Assembly (NCBI GenBank): GCA_009760855.2
Contig: WPIO01000034.1
Location: forward strand, 641,001-705,000
Direction: 5' to 3'
Origin: Cristatella mucedo
Lineage: Eukaryota; Bryozoa; Phylactolaemata; Cristatellidae
Length of the DNA stretch: 64,000 nt
Shown: piece after piece, positions 1-11,464 of the stretch
Layout: every line of letters begins with the position of its first letter
Position numbering within the stretch: position 1 is the first letter of the stretch
Program-made: the position numbers and the translations under genes
Notes under the pieces: model-generated
The model's database searches: none
Seen by the model: the letters and a program-made list of their open reading frames with translations, nothing else
What the model was told of the DNA's origin: nothing

Positions 1-1342
1 AATTCAGAAAGTGAATACCGTTTGTGACTCTGTTTACGTAGACAGCTAAAATAGGCGTTTTGCCCGTGGCAAAAATCAGTCTTGTTCTCTCCAGGGACGA
101 ATTACAAAACTTTAGCAGCTAGAAATCGCATATGCTTAGCCTCTTGCTTTGGAAATAAGGCACGAGAACTCGCTAGTTTACAGTCATCTAAAATTTTCGT
201 GGCCCATGCCCTCTGTCCTGCTGTAATTTCGCCACTGTAGTTGAAATGCATTATTATATGACCCTGCCTTCCCTGACGGCAGCTGTCAGAAAAAAAGGCC
301 TCTATCGTGGGACATCCAACCAAAGAAAGTGACAGGGTAATTGAGGCTAGTCCGTTATTTATCGCCTCCCCATGAGCCTCTCAGCACGTTGTACCTTTCA
401 CTGTAGTAAACCAAGCCCAGTGTAAGTCAAGCGGTTGTACTTCAAAAACGACTCTATAGTTTGCACACTTATCCCAAAATAGGCCGTGAAAATCATGGGC
501 AGATATCTGCTATTTGTTACTTTTCAGTCTTCAAACTCCTCTTTCAGTGTCTCCGCTTTGCTGTTGCAGGCCAAAATACCGTTTTCACTTATGACTAAAG
601 GTGGATGATTTGTTTGCATTCAATAAATGTCTTGGCTTTGACTCTAAAGTTAAAATTAAAAAAAACTCACAAAACCAATTTTTCCCAAATCGTACATCTT
701 TCTAAAGTTCCACAATTATGTCAAGCAGGCCTTTGGAAGTGCAGGTTACCACATAGGGCGTTATGCAGAGAGATAAACTAACGGAATGTTATAGCCAGCT
801 TTTTAAACAATCTTTAATCTCAAACCGGTTGAAGCTTTTTCAAGTTCTGACATTTTAAAATTCAATTGTAACCGCTAGAGTGCATGTTGCACCTAAAGGT
901 AAAGCAAGAAATGATCTTTCCCTTTCTATACCCTTTTTGACAATCGTCGTCGCTGTCATCATAGTCAACTTAATTGTAAATGTGGTGCCAGAGATTGACA
1001 AACTAATCACCTAGCCAATTACTTTGGTTTATCAAGCAGAATACATGTCGTGAATTTTGCCGCTGATGCCCTTGATCTGATTTTGCTGATCAAGACCTAG
1101 CTAGAATAAAAAAACTTTCCGACTACTAGCAGAGACACCTAAGAGGTTTCTCATTTTTCTGTAGCCCGAAGTCAATTATAATCGTTGATGGAGTGGCCAC
1201 TGTGGCTTGCCGTTTGAGTAACGTTCAAGCCATTTGCAATCATATTGAAGCAGCCATTCGATATTTTACCATATCCTCTATACAAATACGTGCCATTCTT
1301 CTGAAATACCTCGAGTTGCTACTGCCCACAGCGATTAGAAGT

Positions 1343-1993
1343 GTACCCGGGCTGAGTTCATTCGGCTGGGATGGGACGGCTGTGGGATAACGGGGGTCTC
1401 CGGTTAGGCAGGGGTCTGACTCGTGGTCATGGCCAGATGTGCGGTGACGAGAGGCCACTGGGGCTCACAGGTAACAGAAGTTGGCCGACTATGTCGTGGT
1501 GTTGGACGCTCCCGGTCTCACCGAGTTATGCGTCTGGATGAGTGCAGGCGTGCTCCGGCGATGCGGCCACGCACGCAAGGCAACGAGTGCCCAAGGCGCG
1601 AGGGAAGCTGGATAGCACGCCCATTGTTGTGGCTTGCATATTCTTCGATCCCCATGTAGCGTGTTCGTGGCCCCCCCCGTAAGTTGGCGTCTTTCGGCGG
1701 AATCTCTTGACTGTGGTGGATATCAACTCCGGGACTCCGAAAGCCGACTGAGCAACTGACAGTTTTGTTCGTGCTTGCTTCGTCGTCTTGCGCCCATGAA
1801 GTTTACCTTGTATAGGACCATCCCCCGTAGACTTGTTTAGTTCCCCTTTTGTTGTTGGCACATGCGATATTTTAAAGACTTTTAACCTGACGGCCGCTCG
1901 TCTTACCTTAGCTAAGTGGCATGGCGGGCGGCTGAGTGGTCTGAGCATATTCGGGACGGGCGGGAATAAACTTCTGCCCTAGAAATAGGCTAC
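1343..1993 (+). mobile_element. Unassigned GC-rich element, copy 1
   Basis: A 651-base block starts GTACCCGGGCTG and ends GGCTAC, flanked by AGAAGT (1337-1342) and AGAAGC (1994-1999), a near-perfect 6-base target-site duplication. The same point in unit 2 (near 23330) is uninterrupted, so it inserted after the duplication or was absent from the parent. It is the reverse complement of the block at 5407-6143. Ends are GTA(C/G)CC inward on both sides, a very short inverted repeat. No complete coding region was recognised. Confidence 0.75.
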
Positions 1994-2713
1994 AGAAGCA
2001 TATATATCCTTAGCCTAAGGTTTCAGAATACTTCCTTCAGAGTTTCTCGCCAGGCAGCAGCCAAAGCCACACCCGCAGAACTTCAATAACTTCCACCAAC
2101 TCAACTTCCTATTATTCTCATCATAGATACTCTAGTGATAGTCAAACACGTGCAATCCTACATTTTCAAACATAACAAGTACACTTTAACCGACGATTAA
2201 GAGCAACTCGCTGAGCATAGTCTGCAGCACTGTGAGTAAATAGTAAGGACTGTCTGACTGACGATGGAGTCTCTCTTAATCGTTCTTCTTGATCTCAGGG
2301 CAGAACTGATCATAATATTATCGCTGAGTGCCAATCATCCCACCCAATCATTAGTGACATTGCAGTGCGTTAGTTAAGAGAGGACACCTTAGCGTAAGTT
2401 TTCAGATGATAGATGTCTACCGTCGGTGGTCATCGGCAATCATTGATGTGTCACTCGTTAAAGCCAGCTGTCAGATGTGCGCTTAGCCTTGCTGAAAGTG
2501 TACATGTTGTCCTGAAAGTGGCATTGTTGGTTATGATAATCATAGTGGTTATATCGTAATCATAATAATCATAATGGTTATCATAATCTAGCCGTGGCAG
2601 CTTCTTGTCCAAATCTGTTTTGACCTCACTCACCCACTCACTCAAACCCACTCACTCACTCACTCAATCACATCTACCCCTCTCTCTTCTTCTTTAATAT
2701 TGATATCACTTAC

Positions 2714-2983
2714 GTCACACCACATGTGCAGCTCTTCGTTGTGGTTTACTATTCCTGTTGGGCAGTGTGAACATTAACTAAGCCCGAAGCTCGTGGCTCA
2801 TAGTTGGCTTCCAAGTCGACCGACGTATCGTTGGCTTGTACAGCAGCTAGAGAAGCATTACTGCCGTCTGTATGCTGAGACTTGCCCAACGTGGACTCTA
2901 AAGCTTCCAGCAAGTATTCGGCTATTAGACAGCCCTTGGCGACAATAGCTGCGATGACGTGGTCGCGGGACGTCTCCATTTCG
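2714..2983 (-). pseudogene. TPP2: Decayed duplicate of the TPP2 EMEKS exon, truncated by a stop
   Basis: It reads EMETSRDHVIAAIVAKGCLI and AEYLLEALESTLGKSQ, and ends VHTAQQE followed by TAG at 2749-2751, where unit 2 continues ELIKCYEEV. The reading frame is open for about 77 codons. The acceptor (GTACAG) and a donor (GAC/GTAAGT at 2713) are still visible. The Ala-rich linker of unit 2 is shorter here. Confidence 0.88.
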
Positions 2984-4139
2984 CTGTACGCAATTGAGAG
3001 GGGAAAGTTACAGCATTCTATAAAGGTGGCAGGATAAATGAATAACACAGCTAGTAACATTGGGAAGTTTAGTTTAAAAGAAAGCTCGGAAAAAATCAAA
3101 ATGGGAACAAAAAGCAATTTTTTGGTTCTGAATGCTGCCACACGCTAACATGTACAACCAGAGAACCGCATGACTGCCTCGACAGCAAAAAACCTAGGGA
3201 CGATCACTAATTAGCAAAGACTCATGCAGATCCCCACACCTACATACACATCTAATGTTGCTCAGAGCCTACACTACTTAAGAGCTCTCATAGGCCCGGG
3301 CAGAGCTGCAGGGCTGGGAGGTACGATAGCCTGCAGATGAGTGATCAAAGAGAGAACGGCCAGAAAGAAAGGTAGCGCATGCATGGCCCCCCCCCCTGGA
3401 GCAATGCATCCCCAAATCGCGGCTTGCCTTCGCTAAACTACGTCCAAAGCGGCAAGTTCCAAGGTGCACCGCACTCGGCCGGGTCGACCAAAAGGCACGG
3501 GATGAGAGCTGAAGGACACGAGCCAGCAAAACTAGGTTTTCCCTGTTCGCATCTTGGCGGCGTGTTGTTTAGCCTCGGCGAAACCCGGAACGCCTATTAA
3601 AGCATTGAGAACCCCACTCGAGCTTGAATTCCATACCAAAGAAAAGAGTATGATGCCGATGAGCGGTTGAACTTGCAAAGAAAAACAAGACCGCGGGGCA
3701 GAATCGAGTCGTCCTCGGTTTGCAGGGTGCAAGGAAAATATTGACTTGCTACGACAGCACACGTAAGTGTGACTTACCGTGACAACAAACCGAAGACGGA
3801 CGTGCCGTGTCACTGCTCACTATCGTTTGCTATGCCGGCCAACCCTCCGCGAAGAAGAAGAAAGGCGCGTTCTTTGAAGAGATGTATATATAAATGCCAG
3901 GCGTGCAAAGTGAAGCTCTTTCAGCTATCGGTCTCTCTCAGATTAGGGCACTTCTGAGAGTTTCCACACACGGCACCACACGTAGACCTCAAGCTAACAG
4001 CTTGCTCATTCTATAGTAGCTCCAGAATAAGCTATAGCCCTTGGGCTATTGTAATACCTGTGCACTGCAAAGTCACCTGACTAAATTCCCAGCAGCAGGT
4101 TAGGGCAGTTATTGTACTCTGTCGGGTAAGTGTAGGAGA

Positions 4140-4380
4140 GGAAATCTGGGGGGGGGGGCAGGCAGACGGAGGTGTAGAAGGAGCAGGAGAGGACAAGGTC
4201 GATGACGACGATGAAAAGAAGCAGGAGGGAGATGAGGAAGGGGAAGACGATGCTGAGGACGAAGAGGTGGAGAAAGAAGTGGACGATGAGGAATATGAGG
4301 CGGACGATGAGGAAGATACAGAACACGCTGGAAAGCGAGGAAGAGAACGACGAGGTAAGGAAGGAGATTTACTGTGTGGA
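4140..4380 (+). repeat. Purine-rich GA tract
   Basis: A G tract followed by GAAGAGG/GATGAGG-type sequence. It encodes only Glu/Asp-rich or Arg/Lys-rich low-complexity frames. It abuts the LINE B fragment beginning near 4400. No gene is supported. Confidence 0.7.
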
Positions 4381-4399
4381 CATTTAGGAGGACTAGGAT

Positions 4400-5370
4400 T
4401 TGTAATGTCGTGTCGTGTGGGGTCAGGTCTCACACACGAGGCAGGTCACCAGCGGAGTCCCGTAAGAGTCCATCCTCGGTCCCTTGCTGCTCTCCATTTA
4501 TACTCAACCTCTGGGAAAAGTGATTAAGGTCCGTTGGATAGGATATCCCTTGTATGCTGACGATACTCGGCTGCATTTATCCTTTAAACTGTCGAAATCT
4601 GCTGCACCTACTGATAAACTGAATGCTTGCCTTGCCGACATTAGATCCTGGATGTAGGAAAACTTCTTGAAACTAAACGATGATAAAACCTAACTGTTGC
4701 TCATAGGACACCCTAAGCCTGTGGCTGGATTAAAAAGGCTTTGCTCTTCTTATTGCTGATTCTGCCGTGCGACCGTCATATTGTGCTCAAAATTTAGGTT
4801 TCGATTTCGACAGCTGCCTAAATTTTTAAAGCTTTGTTCAGAAGACTGCTTCGACAGCTGGCCGTCACGTCCAAAAATTATTATACTGACCCACAATTCC
4901 CTACACGGCTTGTCTCATTCGTACCTAGCTGAACTGCTGCATCACTTTCAGCCTGTTCGCGCCCTCAGGTTCTGTGTGGACAATAAATTAGCTGTTCCAT
5001 TCCTCCGCTTAAAGACCGTTGGCAACAGAAGCTTTGGCTCTGCAGGTCCTAGACTGTGGAACTCGCTTTCATAATATAATTCTTACAAAACGACAACTAC
5101 TCTCCTACTGCCGACTGGCTCACCCTTTTTCAGTGGTCCTGAGCTGCTAGTTCCATGCTACTCACTACCTCAACTGCTCTCCTGACTCTGCTATGCTTCC
5201 CAATTTCTCTTTGTTGCGTGAGACGAAGTATACTGGCTACCGAATGCTTACCGAAAGCCGCTTAGGCTGTGAGTGTGCTATACGAAACTCTCCTGAGTAA
5301 CACCCACATAGTCTTTATGACTTTGTGGACTTACAGACGGAGATAAATTACATTACATCCATCTCCAAGA
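4400..5370 (+). mobile_element. LINE family B, 5'-truncated copy
   Basis: It carries remnants of the reverse transcriptase (GVP..VLGSLLF and the [10 protein letters not shown] region, with frameshifts) and the C-terminal segment ending in GPRLWNSL (4781-5074). It ends in GACTTTGTGG..GATAAATTACATTACAT, the 3' tail shared with 6735-6790 and 33760-33800. It is a decayed L2/CR1-group element. Confidence 0.75.
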
Positions 5371-6790
5371 TTATGAGCTGACTTCCACAGTAGCTGCAAA
5401 GAATTTGTAGCCGAGTTCCTGGGTTTAGAGACTATTTCCCGCTAAACCCCTCTATACTCCTGCCACGCTGCCGCTCGCTATGCCGCTAAGCTAGGGTAAG
5501 ACGAGCGGCCGTCAGGTTAGACCTCCTTACAATATCGCACGCGCCAACAACGACAAGGAAACCAAACCATTCTACAGAGAGGGTCCTAAACAAAGTAAAC
5601 AAAGTAAAGGGGCGCAAGACGACAAAGCAAGCTCAAACAAACGTGTTAGTTGGGCAGTCGACTTCTGCAGTCCCACCGTTGTACCGACTACGAATCCAAC
5701 AGTACGAGCATTCGCCGTAAAAGATCCGGCTAGCTGAGTAACTACTTGGCTAGTCCGAGTCGACAACCGCTGCAGTCGAGAGCTTCCGCCAAAAAACGCA
5801 AACACACAGGGGGGGGGGTCACAGAAGGATACATGGGTGATGCGGACTATACAAATCGAAACAACGAGCGTGATATCCAGCTTCGCTCGGGCCTTGGGCA
5901 ATCGTTGCCATGCGTGCGTGGCCGCATCGCTGGAGCACGCCTGCACGAATCCAGTCGCATAACTCGGCGAGACCGGGAGCCTCCAACACCTCGACTTACT
6001 CGGCCAACTTCTCCTACCGAAGAGCCCCGGTGACCTCAGGTCACCGCACATCCGGCCATGTGTAGTCACGACCCAGGCCTAGCCTGTGACCCTTACCACA
6101 TGACAGCCGCCCTGTCCCAGCCAACCGAACCTAGCCTGGGTACAAATTTAACTACCTTTCTAGTTTTGTCTCAGCTTGATTACTGTAATTTTCTTTTGGA
6201 CGGGCTAACCAAGACCAGCCGGGCTGCAAGGCTCGTCTTCAAGTCCAGGTGGTTGTACCGCGTTTCTCCTTTGTTAAGAGCTGGATAACTGCCGGTCGAT
6301 CAACGGATACAGAGCAAAGTTCTTACACTGACACACAGGGCCTGCCACGGCTTAGCTTCCCTATACCTGGCGGAACTGCTGCATCCGTTTCAGCCTGTTC
6401 ATGCCCTCAGGTCTAAGTGTGGACAATAAATTAGCTGTTCCATTCCTCTGCCTAGGGACAGAAGCTTTAGCTCTGCAGTCCTAGACTATGGAACTCGCTT
6501 CCACAACTCTTATGCAAAGACAAATACTATCCCACTGCCGACTAATGCTCATCCTTTTCAGTGGTTCTTAGCTGCTACTTCCATGTTACTCACTACCTCA
6601 ACTGCTCTTGTGGCTGTGCTAGGCTTCCCACTTTCTCTTTGTTGCGTGAGATGAAGTCTGTTGGCTACCGAATGCGTACCGAAAGCCGCTTAGGATATGT
6701 GTGCGCTATACAAAACTCTCCTGCACCCACATAGTCTATATGACTTTGTGGAGTTAAAAAAGGAGATGCATTACATTAGTATGAGGACCA
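5360..6790 (+). mobile_element. LINE family B, second copy, split by the GC-rich element
   Basis: The left piece, 5360-5406, matches 33095-33150 (TCTAAGATTA..CTTCCACAG). The right piece, 6144-6790, continues with TTGTCTCAGCTTGATTACTG and ends with the LINE B 3' tail. The element at 5407-6143 is nested in it, giving a relative age order. Confidence 0.75.
5407..6143 (-). mobile_element. Unassigned GC-rich element, copy 2, inserted in LINE B
   Basis: A 737-base block starts GTAGCCGAG and ends CTGGGTAC, flanked by GAATTT (5401-5406) and AAATTT (6144-6149). An intact LINE B at 33140 reads straight through as GCAAAGAATTTAACTAG, showing the empty site. Its reverse complement matches copy 1 along the whole length, including the GACGGCCGCTCGTCTTACC segment. 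A 165-codon open frame on the minus strand (5572-6069) is not recognisable. Confidence 0.78.
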
Positions 6791-6954
6791 TGAGGACGAT
6801 GAGTACGAGACATTTGACAAACAGGGGCTATGCTATAGCCCAGCTCACCCCATCAAAAGGTTCTGTGCCGAAAACAAAAAATGCAATTCGTTGGTATAGC
6901 AGCTAAAGGGAACCTAATCGCTATTAAGGCGCATCACATATGCTCGAGCCTGCG

Positions 6955-7120
6955 ACCTCGGCCATCATGCTGGTTTCACCCAGTGGTTAAGGTGTTTGCC
7001 CCAACCAAGGTCGGGCCGAGGTCATGTACTCGAGCCCCCCCCCCCCACGTAGTATATGTGAAGTGCCTGAATAGAGATTAAGTTCTCTTAGGGCCCTGTG
7101 CAAATGAATTATATTTATTT
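6955..7120 (+). mobile_element. tRNA-like SINE with LINE A-like tail
   Basis: The head CCCAGTGGTTAAGGTGTTTG resembles a pol III A box, and GTACTCGAGCCC resembles a B box. After a C tract the tail GTGCCTGAATAGAGATTAAG TTCTC (7055-7085) closely resembles the LINE A 3' end. It is probably a SINE that used the LINE A machinery. Confidence 0.65.
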
Positions 7121-8580
7121 AGTCTTTGCAATTGCAACTACTGCCTTACCACCTTCACTTAGCAGCTACCCTGCTTTTTTAATTTCTGGTTCATTTAAAA
7201 AAGATATACTTCATCTGTATAGCACCCTAAGAGAACACAATCTCTATCCAAGGGCTTTAAATGTTCTGCATAGATGTCATCCTGGCTGTTTTAGTGGGTT
7301 CAACCTCAATTTCAATTAGGGGCTTCAGGCCTTCTCAACAGATGTTTTTACTCGACAGAAAGTTTGCACATATATTTAGCATATTGAGAATTAAAGCTCC
7401 ATCTCTAAATCAAGTGCACTGGTGGAGACTGCCTGACCAGCACAGTGGGTGGTGGTACCAAGCAGAGCTTGGGAAGCTCTGTATCTCAGTTGGCAGTCTA
7501 AATGGAAAGGAGTAACAAGTGCCCCAAATATTTTTTGACGTGGGCAAATGCAACAAGAACTGCTTGAACTTTCTGCACTTTTTACTGCAGGCACATCGTA
7601 CAAGAGACTTTGTGGATTGTATCTGTGCCTTGCTGCCCACGTACAGATAGGTTCTGTTTGATTCTGCACGGTTCTGAGGGTTAAAGAAGAGCAAACTCTA
7701 ACCGTCATCCAAAAGGAACACCTTAGCAGCCAAATCAAGATATACTAAAGTCCAATCATAGAGCCACGAAGACCAAGTCGAAACTAAGGCTGCTTTTCGT
7801 GAGGATTGGTCACAAACTATTGCAATTTAATCCAGCTTGACGGCAATAAAGCAATGATTCAGTCTTTGTTCCAGGCTTTGGGATCACACGGCAAAGACTC
7901 AAAAGGATTGCATCTTGTTTAGGAGCATAGCTTCGCAGCTACAGTAAGAAAGGCTGACGGTATGACGCTAAGTCTGAGAGGAAACGATTACAGATCAGAG
8001 GTAGATCAGAGTATGAGAATGAAGGAAGTTTCTCTCCTATTGCAAATCGGGCTGCCTTACGGCAGGTCGTGGCAGACGTGGGAGCCGCAGTAGCATCGTG
8101 ACATGGGCGATAGTCCCCGACATTTTTGCTGCTGATGATTCAGACCACTGATAGCTACTGCTTCCTAGGTAGGCTAACGTTTTCGAGGTCTTTACCACTG
8201 AAACACTACTGCCCGCTACCTTCCATCCTAGGTGAACACCAACATATGTGGGGTTATCTCCGGTAGAGCTCTACTATGTCGCACATAGCAGCTTTGACAG
8301 CACCCGCCCGCAGCCACTAAGACGGCAAGCAGTTACCAGAGAAAGCAGCGAAGCATACCGCAGGGCAGGGCTAACATACACCAGCGAGGCACACCTAGAC
8401 ACTGCCGGTCCAGCTTCACCTATCGAATGACACGACTAAGTTCCAGGAAAAGACAGCGACAGTGCGAACATTCACAAAGGGAACAAGTCTGCGTTATAAT
8501 AATAATAATACACCTGATGAAGCGTTGAGGTGAAAAATCGATGCAACCTCGAGGCCGCAGGCGGCTGCAGAAAGTGAGTG
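7121..8580. other. Unit 1 intron-like sequence, nothing recognised
   Basis: No convincing coding or repeat similarity within the window apart from 8040-8480, which corresponds to 26400-26790 in unit 2. Open frames are short with no recognisable motifs. Confidence 0.5.
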
Positions 8581-8591
8581 AGTGAGAGATA

Positions 8592-8594
<3 letters not shown>

Positions 8595-8626
<32 letters not shown>
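8595..8626. repeat. (GA)n microsatellite, unit 1
   Basis: A pure GA tract whose flanks match the tract at 26882-26916 in unit 2, so it predates the duplication. Confidence 0.92.
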
Positions 8627-8627
<1 letters not shown>

Positions 8628-10060
8628 AGGAGCTGGAGGCAATAGATTGGAGCTTGGCAATTGCTGCTTTACACTGACCGGCAGATAGACATTTTGCTTT
8701 AGTAGGAGTCTGGGGCTCGGCAGAACACACTGCAGCTAGCCTTGGGAGCGACTGGAATAGGCTGTTGGTAAGTGCAAGTGCTCGCATCTTGCATAATGTG
8801 CCGCCAGTCCTGCACACTGGCCAAGCTTCTTTATATCGGAATTCATTTAGCAAATCATTGCAGCCTTAACGGTTCCATGGCCACCTGACACATTAGTAGA
8901 CTTGGCACAGTACAAGGCTGTCTTTCACTCATCAACATGCACCGCATGCTCTACCTTCGCCGAAACCTGAGCAAACGCTGGTGTCTGCTTAATTGTAGGC
9001 TTTTGAATAGAATCAGAAGACAAATTGGTCAATCCGGTGGCGCTTGGTGCTAAGAAGCTCTGCATGTAACAGCACCATCGGCAGAGGGGTTCAGGAACGA
9101 CTCCCTGTTAGCATGCGAAGGCCACTCACTCTCCCAAGCGGTCGGCTGCGAATCTAGCCAAAACTTTTGACTACCAGCGGCAGGTCCCACTACCATGCTT
9201 TTGCAACTGCTTGTAATGCACAACTAAATATATTTCAAATTCGGCGGAAAAGAGGAAGCTCGATTAAGAATGCCAGATGTTCTCTTTCAAAGGCTACTTC
9301 GAAGCTAACACTACCTAATAACTAAACAGACCGTTACAAACAATAAGGGTATCAAAAGCTATCCGAGCTGTGGAAGCGTGATACTAAATGAAAAGCAGCA
9401 ACTTGCCGCTTGTGAGCATTCGGATGTGATACATGAATAATATATAATAATAATAATATAAGCCTGGGCAACACGATGCGCTTTTGATGAAAATAGCTAC
9501 TACGAGATGACGGTCTGGATTTTCAGCGACTTGGTTAGTTTGAGTAAATAAAAAAGAGCTACTCACATTCAAAATAAAACAGTTATGAACCAATGGGATA
9601 TTATCAAAAAACTTAAGCAAGAGTATTGCTAAAACTGCAGAGTTCAGATCGATGTCTTGCACAGCGAACAAGCAGTTCAAAATCGCATTTCATCACAGTC
9701 CAGCATGCTAGATGGACCATGGTTTATGTGCTGGTGTGCAGCTGTCCAAAATCAGTCCTACCTACGTATTTGTCTGCAGCTCACAGATCATAGCTGTGGT
9801 TTTAAACTGCATTTCTAACCTCTACACTTTGGAAATTGATGTCTTTTATCCGTTGAAATGATAACGTATTTAACCCTAGCAATCAGAGCAAGGACTTCGT
9901 GCACTACGATGGCATATGTCAGAGAGAACTCGAGAATTTAAGCAATAACTCAAGCCCACAAAGGGCACTTGTCCGAGGGTTCATGTGAATGCACGGTAGC
10001 ACACAAGCACATGCTCACACAATCTTTTCCACAGAGTGGCGGTAGTGCCGATACAATTAC

Positions 10061-10522
10061 TCGGTCAGCTGACCTATCAACACGTCTCCCAGTGCCTTTT
10101 GCAGCTCCTCCTTTGACTTCTCGGCGGCTTCATTTGCCATACGATGACACTAAGTAATATTCCGGCTCGGGATGGAAACTCTTCATCATCGGTAGCTCGT
10201 TGCAGGTGATCCGACCAGGCGTAGCGCCAGGGAGCAGCTCACCGAAAGTCGACCACCTCCCACCAGCACTAGCTGCGTGCACGACTTGGGATCTGCCGCA
10301 TTATCGAAAACTCCTACGTTGGGCGGTCGGCGAGGCTACGACTGGCGTCGACCCGGCACCGTGGCGCGACAGCAGCGGCTTGATCGGTGGCCCCTGCTGG
10401 CAGTCCGACGGTGGCGAAGAGGAGGACGACGTCACGACTTCTTGGCTTTTCGTTCAGCTTTTCTTGGCAGGAGCCTTCTTTCGCGGCTCGGTGAAAATTT
10501 ACTGAAGTGGATACACTGTGCC
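10061..10522 (-). pseudogene. TPP2: Decayed duplicate of the TPP2 charged-linker exon, split by an insertion
   Basis: The right part (about 10455-10522) reads TVYPLQ, then a stop, then EPRKKAPAKKS and another stop. The left part (about 10061-10139) reads NEAAEKSKEELQKALGDVLI ending QLTE. Together they match the exon at 29626-29774. Between them sit about 315 bases of GC-rich sequence with no counterpart in unit 2. The donor GA/GTAATT is retained. Confidence 0.85.
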
Positions 10523-10604
10523 CTACACAGAAAGGGAGGCACTGTGGTTGCACCACACAAACGTAGAACTGTGTAGAGAAAACGTGCACATAAAACATCC
10601 ATTT

Positions 10605-10875
10605 GCCACTGCTCTTAGAGGGTCCTTCTGATTTGCCCTCTATGTGATTATTCGTGCTGACACTGTGCATACTTCTGCTAACCATGTTTGCATGCTCACT
10701 AAAAGCATGTCACCTCTAACTATGATGTTCCTGTCGACATTTTTCATGTTATTATTGACAATATAATTACGCTTCCTTTGCAGCATACGTAAAGTGCTAA
10801 TAGAAAGAAGTTCAAGTTCTCTGGGAATAATAAAACCAATAATACACATATTTTATTATTATTATTATTGTTAAC
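10605..10875 (+). mobile_element. LINE family A 3' fragment
   Basis: It matches the LINE A 3' UTR (GTGCTGACACTGTGCAT, CCATGTTTGCATGCTCAC, TTTGCAGCATACGTAAAGTGC) and ends in a TTATTA repeat. It lies in the pseudogene intron between the copies at 10522 and 11054. Confidence 0.75.
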
Positions 10876-11053
10876 ATCACTTCGCCTGCATACATTCTCA
10901 CTAATGACAGAGAGCACGCTAAACCGAGTTCGTTTTTCGTTGCAGAATTCTCTTCCAAAAATCGAAGTTCTTGCGAACATCGCATACTGTTACCGATAAG
11001 CACAGAAAGCACTCCGTTCAAAGGCTTTGCTGACAGGCATCAATGGAACTTAC

Positions 11054-11399
11054 GACTTTCCTCAAATTCTCGTCCTTGGCAAACGTCACGAAGCCCCTGG
11101 GACACTAGCTGGCGCCTCCGTTCTTAGGCAGCCTGTCGTAGGCCACGGGAGGGGCGTAAACGGTGGCCGACTTGCCTCGAAACAGCATCGATTCGGTGGC
11201 GAACGTTTTGCTACTACCGACGAGGGCCTTGGCTTTGCTCGACTGGAAGTCGAGCGCCGGCATCTGGGAAAGCTGGCCAGCTTGTATCAAATCAGCATGA
11301 ACATCGTCCTCAGCTTCTCCAGTTAGTCGAGATTATCGTGGCACACTCGCAACGCCAATGCCAACGCCAATGCTCGCCCTTTTCCGGCTTCACTGGATA
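11054..11399 (-). pseudogene. TPP2: Decayed duplicate of the TPP2 DDKLPK exon
   Basis: This is the unit 1 counterpart of 33842-34180, with the same acceptor context (TTCTTCTGCAG) and donor (GTC/GTAAGT). It retains MPALDFQSSKAKALVGSSKT and YDRLPKNGGAS, then a TAG replaces the GWY codons. Near the 5' side an extra 12-base repeat (CGTTGG/CATTGG) and frameshifts destroy the RHENxxYLEKL part, and a TGA falls after FMLI. It cannot encode the exon. Confidence 0.92.
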
Positions 11400-11464
11400 C
11401 TGCAGAAGAATAAAGTGGTGCATGCTTTCCGTGCACAGTGCAAAGAAAGACGAGAATGACCCTT

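Noticed and set aside
4032-4527. Overlapping acidic, basic and Ser-rich open frames
   Set aside because: A purine-rich low-complexity tract joined to LINE B debris; no consistent frame or splice evidence.
5572-6069. 165-codon minus-strand open frame as a host gene
   Set aside because: It lies entirely inside the mobile element at 5407-6143, is disrupted in the other copy and shows no recognisable domain.
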